NCBI RefSeq assembly: GCF_029873635.1
Contig: NC_080423.1
Location: 104,265,773 to 104,329,772, forward strand
Direction of reading: 5' to 3'
Length of the DNA stretch: 64,000 bases
Source: Malania oleifera
Lineage: Eukaryota; Streptophyta; Magnoliopsida; Santalales; Ximeniaceae
Numbering within the stretch: the stretch's first letter is position 1; each line of letters begins with the position of its first letter. Of the stretch, positions 25,877 through 38,087 are shown piece by piece. Under the pieces are notes generated by a model that worked only from the letters and a program-made list of their open reading frames with translations, had not been told where the DNA came from and did no database searches. Made by a program: the position numbers and the translations under genes.

Positions 25877-28800
25877 TCAGTAGCCCCGCAGCTGCGCATC
25901 TCGATTCGTCAGAGGGACATATCGGACGGAGGTCTCATCCCGCACAGTAACAGAACCGTCTGCATTCTTGTCCACAACCTTCAAATCCTGGAAAATGTTC
26001 CCAACCGGGATCACCATCCTGCCTCCAGGCTTCAACTGCTCAATAAGTGCCTTGGGGATTTCTGGGGCAGCTGCCCCTACGTGTATGGCATCGTAAGGTG
26101 CAAACTCTGGCCAACCAAGCCTACCATCTGCAACCACATATCGTCAAGGCTAATCATAATCCTTCAACAGAGAGGTGCCGCGGGTGATTGAATTACCTTT
26201 TACAAATAATTACATAAAAATAAGAGCAAAAGACACTCAACTTCCCAAAGTTTGGCAAAAAGACAGGTACCTCCCCTAAGATCTTCAAAAATTCCATTGA
26301 CCTCCCCGTGAGATTTCAAAAATGTTACAGATCTCACTTGAAGTTTGCCAAAACGACACAAACCTCCTCAAGTCTTTTGAGGGGAGGTTAGCGTCTTTTC
26401 AGAAAACCTCAGGGAAGGTCTATGCATTTCTTGAAACCTCAGGGAGGGTTCCTGAAATTTTTAAAACCTCAAGAGAAGTCGGCTTAGTGTTGGGAGCACA
26501 TACATTGTACATGTCACCAGTCTAGTGAAATTCACGGAAGAGATTAAAAAGACCTAAGGGATTTTCCACTGCCTACAACCAATGGAATACATGATGCTCA
26601 TCTTTCAACTATGGAATACATAATGCTCATCTTTCAACCTATAGAATTCCTTGAAAAAAAAAAAAACCATCCTATATAATCATGTGGGTGCCTATGGAAA
26701 TGTTATGTGCTCTTTATTTTTTATTTCATAAAAATAGAAAACATATTACTTGTTTCCCAAGTATAACGATATCAAGAGATAGTATACAGAAGCATTGTCA
26801 AAAAGAGTAGGGGACAACTGTCTTTTCAAAACCTGGTCATTTTTTCAACATGCTCTCAAAAAACTAAAGACAAAGACTGGACTAGACATGTTGATCCCAA
26901 CTGGAAAAATTAAACTAAGTTGCATAGAAGTTTTCTGATGAAGAAGACACTGTTTCAAGCCCATCCACCATTCATAGAAATATTGCTTCCATACCATTCC
27001 TAGGGCCTATTAATAGAGATTTTTTTTCCTGTACCCAGTAAAAACCAGCACATCACCACCATTCTTTGCGTAGAGCCCATGTCGGACCAACCAAATAAAT
27101 AGTGGGGGTAAATGCATGTACCAGCTGGCACATGCACAAAGTTCTCCTAGCAATTAGCTTCAAACCCTCTTCCCATCTATTTAAAACAAAACATTGTCAT
27201 AAAAACAAACATAGACCTTTTAGAAACATACCACCAACGTGTAAAGAGAGGAAACCCTTTTCCAACAGTGGAGCAGCTGCACATTTCTGAATATTCTGAA
27301 TCGAGGAAGCCACCAACTCAGGAATATGTTCTACACCAACTGCACGACCTTGTGGTCCAACCATCAATGCAAAGCATGCAGTCAAATAGCCCGTTCCTAC
27401 AAGGATCACAGTAAGGGTCACAAACTGGAAAGCGCAACACAATAACAATGTGGAACGGAAATATGGGATCAACTTCCTTATGGACTATGGAGACCATTAG
27501 ATTGGGCGGCTTTGAGTTATTTTTTTAAGGATCAAAATAGAGCCACTAAATATATATCCAGAAAAAAAGGCCTGGGTAAATTTTCTAAGAGGGCAAGCTA
27601 AAATAGCACACACAAATGCAGAATTTTGTGTGTGTGTGTGTTTTTTTTTTGGGAGGGAGGGGGGGTGGGGGGGAGAGGGAGAGAAAGAAAGAGAAACACA
27701 TGTTCATTGATAATAACTCTAAGTAAAAGAGACATGAGAATTAAAACAAACTCAAGATGCTTCTATTGTGGAGCTTTATTGGTGCATCGCAACCAAACCA
27801 CGTCACCTGCAACTTGTTTGTTAGTTGCATGGGATGCTTGCTACAAAATGTTCATCAAGCCATATACAGATATATTTTCAAGTCTTGAGTTTCCATTGCA
27901 AAATATGCATGAAAAGTAAATCAATTGAAATACTATTGGCATGGAGTACTTTGACCCTATATTTGGGGAGACCTTGGATTTGAATTTGTATTGGATTTGT
28001 AAGGTGGTTGCCGTGTGACCTGGAGGTTATAGGTTCGAGGTGTGGAAACAACCTCTTGCAAAAATGTAAGGTAAGGCTGCGTACTATAGGTCCATTGTGG
28101 TCTGCCCCTTCTCTAGACCCTACATAAGTAGGAGCTTTGTGCACTGGACTGTTTTTTTTTTTAAATAATTTTTATATTTGTCCAAATCCAAATCCAAGAT
28201 CCAAAACCCATGCCCTCAAATGCAGCGTTTGAAGGTAATTCGAAAACAATGAAAAAGTTCTAGCTAATTTGGCATAACAATAAGAGAAAGTGATGTCCTG
28301 AAAATTTATTGCACAACTAACACTATTGAGGCACAAAATCACCTGAACCAACATCTAAGGCATGCATGCCGGGCTGCAAATTCTCCTCCAGCAGTTGAAG
28401 GCATGTGGCATGCATATGAGGTGCAGAAATAGTGGCATTGTATCCTATTGGTACTGGACTGTCCACATAAGGTTGGCTTCCACCTGGAACGAATAAAGCT
28501 CTATCAACAGTCTCCATTATTTCAGCTACCTTCCTTGATGTAATCACACCATAATTCTGCAAATGCTCCACCATTGTTTTGTTCTTATTGATACTACTTG
28601 CAGTCCAGAAGCGCTGTAAATCATCACAAGAATAACAAAAGTATAAATTTCAAATATTGGTGAACTGGAACAATGAATTTAATTTCTTAGCAGACAGCCA
28701 AACAGCAAAAATACAATATTTAAATTGAAAATTATCATCAAATGAGGATGCATCAAACTCCATAATACGTAAGAAAAAAATAAGCAAACTTTATCTTGAG

Positions 28801-29462
28801 CAATTGGGGTCAAGTATGGGACTTCTTTCGCCCATTGAGTAGGCTCAACATTAACAACAATTATCACTAAGTATTTCTCCCAAAAAATGAATCAAATCAA
28901 ATACATGGATTCTTTTCCTCGTTCAGCACAATTTAGGACAAATCCTTAATTTTTTTCCCTTTCTACCTAACACAACCTTTGTTCTTCAGAGCTTCCTCCT
29001 CAACCTTGGTCCTGCCCCCTGAAATTTTTCTCCCCAAGTCAAGCCAAATAATTTCACCCAACAACCCATGCTGTTTCAGCCAAGGCAACACATGGACAAT
29101 ATTGCCAAGTTTAACAGCCACAAACTGAACAATATCTAATAGGTGCCCATATCCTCAATATCCATTGTTTTCCACACATACCCGTAACCAATGGATTCTA
29201 CAAACAATAACTACAGATTTAGCATATGATTCAAATAAATTTTAATGACAATAACATCATATTCAGAAAAAATTCCAACTCCTGAAAGATGGCAATTCTA
29301 TAAACATAATTTGAATGAACAATCCCACGCGCTCTTTAAAGCAAATTCATTCCAATAACAACGAAATATACTGAACAGGAGTCCTACAAACAAGAAAAAA
29401 TCAACCAATTTGCAAGCTGGAGCAATCAACCTTTCGAATATCATTCAATTAAGCAATCCACT

Positions 29463-29526
<64 letters not shown>

Positions 29527-29740
29527 CCTCCATGCCGGAGAAGAGACAGTTCCCCGTGAAGATATTAGGGTTAGGGATCTTAGAGCAAGATAGGGAGGCC
29601 GAGACGTAGGGGAGAAGTGGAGTGGGGCGGCGGAGGAGGCAGTGGGGGCGACGGTCTAGGGGCGCGTTGAAGCTTATCAGACGCTTAATAGGCGCACGGT
29701 AGCGGCAACCATACGCTACTGCAGAGGAAGGCATTCTCAT
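25877..29740 (-). CDS. PIMT: Protein-L-isoaspartate O-methyltransferase (PIMT), 4 exons
   Basis: Exons on -: 29740-29528, 28613-28343, 27396-27235, 26127-25877. Frame is kept across all junctions, giving 298 residues. The enzyme transfers a methyl group from S-adenosylmethionine to abnormal isoaspartyl residues, starting repair of aged proteins, and is well known from seeds. Recognisable parts are MVEHLQNYGVI at the catalytic N-terminus, YVDSPVPIGYNATIS (substrate loop), the SAM motif I region LDVGSG/TGYLTACF split by intron 2, GVEHIPELV, APYDAIHVGAA, and PGGRMVIPVGN. The C-terminus DAQLRGY is as in plant PIMTs. The first 69 residues are a basic, Ser/Pro-rich extension. The Met at residue 70 matches the usual cytosolic start (MERFW in the family), so plastid or nuclear versus cytosolic isoforms by alternative starts are likely, as known for PIMT2. 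Intron 1 begins with a CT tract. Confidence 0.93.
26229..26490. mobile_element. MITE copy in PIMT intron 3 (related to 52425-52759)
   Basis: It contains the family words TTTGGCAAAAAGACA, TTTCAAAAATG, GACACAAACCTCC and mirrored AAACCTCAGGGA blocks, giving a long imperfect foldback. The same layout occurs in SEO intron 3. The ends are degenerate here and no target duplication was identified. Confidence 0.55.
27957..28225. mobile_element. Foldback MITE in PIMT intron 2, split by a SINE
   Basis: CCTTGGATTTGAATTTG (27972-27988) pairs with CAAATCCAAATCCAAGATCC (28182-28201). Together these make imperfect terminal inverted repeats of a type common in plants. A SINE-like body lies between the arms. 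Outer limits are approximate. Confidence 0.45.
27990..28163 (+). mobile_element. tRNA-derived SINE
   Basis: A pol III box B-like word GGTTCGAGG (28032-28040) is followed by AACAACCTCTTGCA, GTAAGGCTGCGTAC, GACCCTACATAAG and GGAGCTTTGTGCACTGG. It ends in a T run (28151-28162). This body is a widespread plant SINE type. Box A upstream is degenerate. It lies on + inside an intron of the - strand PIMT gene. Confidence 0.75.
29467..29522. repeat. (GA)n microsatellite abutting the PIMT intron 1 donor
   Basis: About 56 bp of pure GA on + (CT on the coding strand). The run starts within 6 bp of the GT donor of intron 1 (donor at 29527-29526). Confidence 0.97.
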
Positions 29741-31985
29741 TTTCTGGCATGTTCCATCCCTTATCGTTGCCCAGTGTGCACTTTACTCGCACGATCGCAC
29801 GTCACCGCTTCCATCCTCACACGTGCGATTTGGTGGACTTTCTCTTTGGTTTTTGGGCCTATTCGTGATAAGGCCCACAGCCCATGTGTTTGGGCCCGGC
29901 CTTACAGGAGAGAGTTTTGAAAGATCTGTGTCGATAAGACCAGGAGATTACTTTATGACTCATATTTATTATAAGGATTTAAAAAAATATATATATATTT
30001 GTGTGCTTCACAATTTTTTTTTTTTTAAAAATTTTAAAAAAATTATAAAAAGAATACGCAAGGGTGAAATAATATTTTAATTTATAAATTATATATATAT
30101 ATTATAAAATTTTTTTGAAAAATTATAAGGGTGTTTTGGGATTGTTATGTGATTGTGGGTGTGTTTTGAGATAATTATGAATAATTATATAGATAAATTT
30201 GATATTTTTTTTTAAAAAAAATGTACCAGAGGGGAAATTCGCTTTGCATAACAACAACCACAACAACAAGTCCTCTATGGGATGAGATATAGGATACTTC
30301 CTAACGTGGAGCCTAGGTTTAACTAGTGAATTTTCAGTTGACTCCAAAAAAAAAAAAGGATACCTCTTGCCACTCAAATAATTCTTAACCTATGTTTGAT
30401 TTGTAGATTCTTGATTCCTAAAATTAGATTAGTTATATATAATAGGTTAGTTACAATTAGTTAGATTAAAAATTACATTGAAATTATAAAGCAAGTAAAA
30501 ATGTAAAATTTTTTTATGAGTGGTAAATATCTATTCTATGAGAAGATTTATTTCTTTCTTATTACATATTAATGGGATAAGAAGAAACATATATTAAGGG
30601 ACACCTATTACTTACATTTTCCAAATTTTCACTATTTTTAATTTTATTCCAAGTAATAGCTATTGTGCAAACTAAATAAGCCGTTAATATTGTTAAAGTT
30701 TTTGAGATAAAAAATGATTACAATGTTCTCAAATAGCGCAATGAAAAAATCTGTACTCTTACTCCGATCCTCTAACCCTAGAAAAATATGAAAGAATCCT
30801 CACGAAGCTTCTCAACGAGACCACGAAGAACCACTTCACAAGTCTAGGAACTCAGTGCAACTAATCTAAAATTAGCCCACTATCAACTAAAATTCCAATA
30901 TTCAAGCACAATCCAATCTCAAACACAGCTGATTGTGAGGGATTCACAACACGGTCAAAGAGATTAGCCCTACAATCACATTCGGTGAGCATGCACCTTC
31001 TAGAGAGAAGGGAGAGTTTCTCTCTCTAACATGCTCTTCTTCTCTTGTCTTCCATGTATGTCTTTGGGGGTTCATTGTTCTTAAAATGTTATCTGTAGAT
31101 TATGAGATCTGGGGTTTCTTCATCTCCATGAGCATTTAAACAGTTGTTTGTTTTGTTGAAGTTCAAATTACAACTTCAGGAGGAGATCAGATTCGAAGAT
31201 CGATCATCCTCTTTGCATCTGAATAATAAAATTTCATCACTGTTAAAGCATTGAACTGGTTTCATGAAAATGCCTAAACATCATATCCTCTCACTATTAC
31301 CACAATTCAATGTATTGTACAATCAAATAAAATAAGTAATGATCAAATGCATGATATTTAGATGCACTGGACAATGATACTACTATTGATGTTCACGGTT
31401 GTATGAATATTTATTGAAACAAATTTATGAATCTCCAAGAATAAGAGTGTCCTTCAATATATTTTACTATTTTAATATCTATTGTGATTAAAGCAATATT
31501 TACCACCACTGATTTTCTATTGGCCTTTTCAAAACGACGTCGTTAATTTTGGCCTAGACATGTGGGTCCACACACCAAATTTTTATTTAATTTTTCTTTT
31601 GAATTATTTTTTTCTTCTCTCTTTTTAATTTTTTGAAAAAAAAAATTCCTTTTTTCAAACAAAGTAGGGTGCCAACAACCTCCTCTATGTATATTCTTAT
31701 TCATGGATTGCTAGTTTCCCAAATAAAAGCCTACTAGTTTTGTGAACATTGCTTTGACTTTGAATTTCTAATAAATTTGTAGTTAACTAGGTTAAATAAA
31801 AATATCGTACTTAGTCCATCGAACATAAATTGATAGGAAACCCATATTTTTACACTTATAACTCATTATTCAATTCATCAAGTATTAGAACTTTAGAGTG
31901 CACTTTATGGCAAATAGTAATGAGAAATCAAGTTTCAATGGAATTTTTAAAAAGGCGCATCCTCAAAATTTTTTTGAATGGTTCG
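29741..31985. other. PIMT upstream region and intergenic DNA, no gene seen
   Basis: The first 150 bp hold the PIMT promoter/leader on -, with no clear TATA box. A CAACAACC run near 30248-30268 may be a minute RTE-tail remnant on -. The stretch 30700-31250 looks like an old LTR or leader-like repeat (CTCTAACCC, TTCTCTCTCTAAC words) that I cannot classify. 31250-31985 is AT-rich without signal. Confidence 0.4.
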
Positions 31986-34469
31986 TGTGATGACCCAAAA
32001 ATATATATATGATTAAAGCACAATAATAATAAAATAATAAAAATAGTCATTGAGTTAATATCAATACAGAAGTGTTTTTCTGTAGGATCCTTGATTCCAT
32101 GTTTGATGCCTAAGAAAGACCTTGTCTAAGCGAGTGCTCAAAGACCATTGCGGCTCAGTCGCTCCCTGGAGGTCGGCCTGGTCAAAATGGAATTTCATAG
32201 GATAAACAGGATAGACACTGTTTGTACACGTAAATAAGTATATATATATATATAATAGTGTTTTGACAGACATAATTTGTAGAAATATATAATAAGATGA
32301 TAATAATATAGGTATCATATGTGGGGCCCACAAAACTATGTGGGGTCCACATGAGTCCCGGAACTACAAGACACTGTTTATATACGTAAATAAGTACATA
32401 AAATAATATTTTGACTGATATAATTTGTAGAAATATATGATAAAATAATAATAATATAGGTATCCTATGCGGAGCTCACAAGACTGCGTGGGGCCCACAT
32501 GAGTCCCGAAACTGTATGGAGGTTTACACGAGTTTCAAAGCTATGTAGGATGCATAAAATCGTATAAGAGTTATTCAAGTTACGTAGGATCCATTCGGGT
32601 CTCGAAGTTGTGTGGGGCCCACATGAGTTTTCAAAATTTAAATTTAATTCTTGTTCAAAAATAAATAATAAAATCAATAAATACTAAAAATAGTTTAAAA
32701 GTAATAACAATGATAATAATAATAATAATAATAATGATTAAGAAAAATAATAAAATAATAAAATAATTAATTAACTAATTGATTAATTAATTAGGTAAGT
32801 AGTTAATTAAAAATTTATTTAATGAGAATGGTGGCAAGCACTCCTACATGGCCTCCATCCCCATCCCATACTCAACCCATACCTTGCCCATCCCTTGCCC
32901 ATTCTTTAATTTTAAAAAAATTATAATTTCACCAAGTTCCCCACACTTTAAAAATTCCATTTCTTCCCCAAAATTTTCCTATAAATAGGGAACTCTCAAC
33001 CTTCATTTTTCACAACAATTTTCTAAGGAAGAGAATGATTAGTGAGTGAAAGAAATTATGGTGGAGAGAGAATTTTTGAGTAAGTTCTCAATCACCCACT
33101 CTTTCCGATCTCATTCTTAGAGATAGTTACAGTATTCGTAAGGAAAAAGGTAAGTAAATTTTGATTATGTTAGTTTTTTTTTTAATTTAAAATTTATACT
33201 CGAGTTTATTTTATAAGTAAATTTCAATTATTTTAATTAGTTTCACAAAATTTATATGAGTTTATTTTTACGCATATTTAATTATATCAGTTCTATCTTT
33301 AATATACTTGCATCTATTTTTTGGTTAATAAATGTTCTAATCCCCTCGGGTAAATTTTCAGCATTTCTTTTTATTCAAAAATAAAATTATATATATTTTT
33401 AGCACAAAAATTGTGTGACATGAGTTTATTTTTATGTTGCATTTTTTTATGAAAATATGAGTAAAGATGAGATTTTTACGATATTATTTTAAATTACATA
33501 AATTATAATAAGATGATTTTAAAACCCCTTATGGCAACGAAAGTTCAAAGTTACAGATGCTCGGTACCACAGCTTAAAGTTTATACTGATTAGAGTGCAC
33601 CCACACTGTTTACAGAGTGGTTATTTATGTTAGTGGATTTCTCCTGAGTGCACACCTGGTTCCGAACTAGAATTTAATAAAGAAAATCTCACTTAAAGTT
33701 TACGTACGTTGATTTAGTTTGGTCGGCCAACTAGATAAGTCTAGTTTTCGGACCGCACAACCCAGTCATGGGGGTAAACATGACTTACGACAAACAGGCC
33801 TAAGGGTGGTTTTTATAATATATATTTATATATAGTTAATTACGTATATAAAGTCACTGATGATTTGAAAAAAAGTGTAAGTTTACATGAAAAGGATCAT
33901 TCTAGTGCTTAAATGACGATCTAAAGAAAACGTATAAGAAAAAGTATATGTATATTTATTATTAAATATTTATATAGTTTTAAAGTTAAAAGTTTAATTT
34001 AACAGTTATAGTATATGATTATAAAATTTTACTGTTATAGTTGATGGTAAAAGTTTTATACAGAAATTTTTAAATTTATATTTATTCTAGAGACAGTTTT
34101 GAAGTTATAATATTAAATATTGTTTTACGAAATTTTAAAAAAACTCATTTTGGCCACACACTAATAATAATCTTATTTACTTACTGAGCGTCGTTTCGCT
34201 CCAATCATATTTTTATTTCAGATAACTCTGAAGAGCATGTTGGAAATCAGGCTTAACAAGCACGCGGGTGGGGATAGAAAAATAAAGATTGATTAGAAAT
34301 ATTAGCATGATGCCAGATATTTATATTGTGAAATTTTTCTTTTTTAAATAAATGATTGTAATATGGATAATTAGCGCTTTGGTTTAATAACAATTGAGTT
34401 TATTTGCTTCTATTATAAATCAGTAGTAAAAAGTTAATATCCCAGACCCCTCGGGGTCGGGGTGTTACA
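31986..34469 (+). mobile_element. Solo LTR, second LTR family, perfect 5-bp target duplication
   Basis: It starts TGTGATGACCC and ends GGGGTGTTACA. It is flanked by GTTCG at 31981-31985 and 34470-34474, so a complete solo LTR of 2484 bp. A TATA box TATAAATAGGG lies near 32981. Upstream, at 32315-32640, the words GTGGGGCCCACA and ACATGAGTCCCG repeat, and a short AAT run lies at 32713-32740. The same family forms the LTRs of the element 35353-42504. The general TGTRATGACCC...GTTACA frame resembles the Ty3 LTRs at the window edges. Confidence 0.92.
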
Positions 34470-34474
34470 GTTCG

Positions 34475-35352
34475 AGCGAAATTCTCCTTAATTCATAGTG
34501 TTGGATCAATTTTTTGGTCGAAAATTTTCTATTTCTCATTTCTCATGAGTCAAGGAATAAGATCCCAAATTACTCCTAAATATCTGCTCTATAATAATTG
34601 AAAAATGGAAAGTGTAGATATTTCTTTAATACTCCCCCTCAAGTTGGAGCATGGAAATCCGTAATGCCCAACTTGTGTGATAAATCCAGGAAATGTTGTT
34701 AGGTTAGGCCTTGGTGTATGCGTGTTAAATTCATTGTAAGTATAAAGTGTGAGCTGGACACTTTGGTGCCTTTCCCCTTCTAATATTCTACTACTAAAAT
34801 TTGTGCATTCATTTGAGATAGTACCATAGTTGTCTTTTATGACTTTATGTCGTACATGTTACATTAATATGTGACCGAGTTATTTATTATTGTGCACGGG
34901 GTTGTTGGGCTTATTTTTGGAAGTGAAAACTCTACTTCAGGCGAAGATAGATAAGCTACTCTTATATGTTCATGATTATTTGTAAGGGATAATTTTTTTC
35001 CATTGAACTACTGGAATACATGAAAGGCCAAGAACTAAATGTCATATGAAGTAAAGTGGCAAATTAATTACTGTTTGTTCTTGTGTTGTAGGTTGTTATA
35101 TTTTATAACAATAATTTATTTTAAAATTGATTGCAATAAATTTTCAGAACTAAAATGTATAAAAGGCCAGTGAAAAGACAATAATTAAATGCCATGTGAA
35201 GTAAATCTTCTAAATTTTTTAATTTTCTTAGTCTGAATTATATTACACCTCTTGTGAAATACTGGATTGAGTTGCCATACTGGTTGTGAATGATGCAGAT
35301 TTGTGTATTGCATGCTGGTAGTGAATCTAGGTTCTCGCATGCTCTTATATGT
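34475..35352. other. Repeat-derived DNA between two LTRs, probable copia trace
   Basis: The words ACTCCCCCTCAAGTTGGAGC (34631-34650) and GCCCAACTTGTGTGA are typical of the gag-leader region of some copia elements read in reverse. About 35040-35190 contains two related copies of a segment with GGCCA and AATGCCATGTGAAGTAAA words. No gene was seen. Confidence 0.35.
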
Positions 35353-37138
35353 TGTAAGGACCCGAATCCGAGTGAGTTCCTGCATATAAATTTTTTAGCG
35401 GAGATCAAATAAATCTAAATGATTTTTATTACCATAACACTAATTAGCTTTATTACAAATATATGTCTCAATTATTAAAATGCAAATTTTAAAATTCTAT
35501 AATACACAAAAGTATTCTAAATTGTATTATGCTAAATTTTTATTCTACTCGACTCTTTCTACTCTCGCCCATGTACTTGCTACTCCAGATTTCTGGTACG
35601 CTTCTCAAAATGATCTGAAATATAAAATAATGATTGGGGTGAGACGATGCTCAGTAAGTAAGTAAGATTATTATTAGTGTGTGGCCAAAATGAGCTTTCA
35701 TATTTTCGTAAAATAATATTTAATACTATAATTTCAAAAATACTTTTAAAATAATTGTAAATTTAAAAATTTCTGCATAAAAACTTTTGTCATTAATTAC
35801 AACAGTAAAATTTTATAATCATATACTATAACTGTTAAACTGAACTTTTTAACTTTTAAAATTATAACTATAATACTCAATCATGTATATATAGATATAT
35901 ACTTTTCCGTATTAAATCATTAACTAGGCACAAGAATGCCCTTGTTCACATAAATATATAATTTTCTTTCAATTCATCAATAACTCTATATACGTAATTA
36001 AATATGCATATACACGTACTGTAAAAACCACCCTTAGACCTGTTAATCGTAAGTCATGTTTACCCCCATGATTGTGTTGTGGGATCTGAATACTAGACTT
36101 AATTGGCTGGCCGGCCAAACTAAATCAACGTACATCATCATTAAGTGAGATTTTCCTTATTAAACTCTACTCTGACCTATGTGTGCACTCGAGAGAAATC
36201 CACTACTATATAAAATCACTCTGCAAATAGCATGGGTGCACTCTGATCCGTTTAAACTTTAAGTTGCGGTACCGAGCATTCATAATTTTCTGTATCGTTT
36301 GAGCCATAAGGGGTTTTAAAAATATTTTTATTATATAATTTGTACAATTATAATAATATCATGAAAATCTCATTTTTACTCATATTTTCGAGAAATACAC
36401 AACACAAAAAAAATTCATCTCATCTAATCTTTACTCATTTTTTTGTAAAATATGCAACCTAAAAATAAACTCATGTCACACAATTTTCGTGTTAAAAATA
36501 TTTTCTTAAATAGAAATTAATGATGTAAAATACCCGAAAGATTTAGAATATTTCTTAACTCAAAAATAAATGCAAGTATATTAAAGATAAAATTAGTATA
36601 ATTAAATATGTGTAAAAATAAAATCAGGAGAATTTTATGAAATTAACTAACATAATCGAAATTTACTTACAAATAAATTTGGGTATGAATTTTAAATAAA
36701 AATCTAACATAATCAAATTTATTTACTTCTTCCTTTACCTTGTGCTACGAACACAACGAATATCTCTAAAAAATGAGATCGGAAAGAGCAGGCGAGTATG
36801 AATTTTAATTATAGTAAAAATTCTCAGTTCACCATTAATTCTTTCACTTACTAATCCTCTCTTCCTTTGAAATTTTTTTTTTGTAAAAAATGAAGGTTGA
36901 GAGCTTCTTATTTATAGAAAAATTTTGGAGAAGAAAATGAAATGTGTACAAGTGTGGGAAGAGGGGCGAAATTAAATTTTTTTTAAAATAAAGGAATGAC
37001 CATGGATGGGTTAGGAATGAGATGAAGATAGAGATGGAGGTCATATGGGAGAAATGGGAGTGCTTGTCGACACTCCCATTTAATTAATTTTTAATTAATT
37101 ATTTACTTAATTAATTAATTATTAATTATTTTTTAAAA

Positions 37139-37191
<53 letters not shown>

Positions 37192-37421
37192 TTTAAGCTA
37201 TGTTTTATTTTTTTTAAAAAAATTAAGTTTGAATTTCGAAAACTCATGTGGGCCCACACAACTTCGAGACCCAAAGTGGGTCCTCCGTAACTTCAATAGT
37301 TCTCACACAGTTTTATAAGCCTTACATAGTTTCGGGACTCATGTGGACCCCACATGACTTCAGAACTCATATGGACCCCACATGACTTCAGAACTCATAT
37401 GGGCCCCACATAGGGTACCTA

Positions 37422-37470
<49 letters not shown>

Positions 37471-37780
37471 TTACTATGTATTTCAACAAATTATGTCTGT
37501 CAAAACACTATTTTATGTATATGTACTTATTTACGTGTACAAAGAGTGTCTACCCTATTTATCCTATGAAATTTCATTTTGACCAAATTGACCTCCAGGG
37601 AGCGACTGAGCCACAAAGGTCTTTGAGTACTAGCTAAGACAAGGTCTTTTTTAGACATCAAACATGGAAGCAAGGATCCTACAAACAAACATTTCTATAT
37701 TGCTATTAACTTAATGACAATTTTTATTATTTTATTATTGTTATTATGCTTTAATCTTATATATATTTTTGGGTCATCAC
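35353..37780 (-). repeat. 3' LTR of the minus-strand element
   Basis: On + it starts TGTAAGGACCCG and ends GGGTCATCAC before the polypurine tract. It contains ATT microsatellites (37139-37191 and 37422-37471), GGCCCACA/ATGTGGACCCC words, and a TATA-like word on - near 36910. It belongs to the same family as 31986-34469. Confidence 0.85.
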
Positions 37781-38087
37781 GTTCTCCCCTCCTTATAAAA
37801 ATTTCGTTCTCAAAATTTGTTAATTTAAAATGAGTACTGTATAATTGGTTGCGCTATTTAAAAGAGTAAATTGATGAACGATTCAGCTAAGTCTTAGAAT
37901 AGATTGAGGGTCAATTTGGCGAAATATTTTATTTTGGGAACTGAAGTGTGAATCGTTGGTCTAATAGGGGTTGAAATAGAAAAGAAATTTAAAAGATGTG
38001 GAAAATGATAATTATATATATATATATTATACATGTCTTATAAATTAAAAAAATATATATAAAATAAAATGAAACGAAATCTGGCCT

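Noticed and set aside
29441-29523. Extension of PIMT exon 1 into a Leu-Ser repeat
   Set aside because: A good GT donor at 29527 joins to the conserved exon 2 in frame. The repeat is intronic.
25877-29740. Second methyltransferase gene suggested by separate ORFs
   Set aside because: The four frames join at GT-AG sites into a single PIMT with motifs in the normal order.
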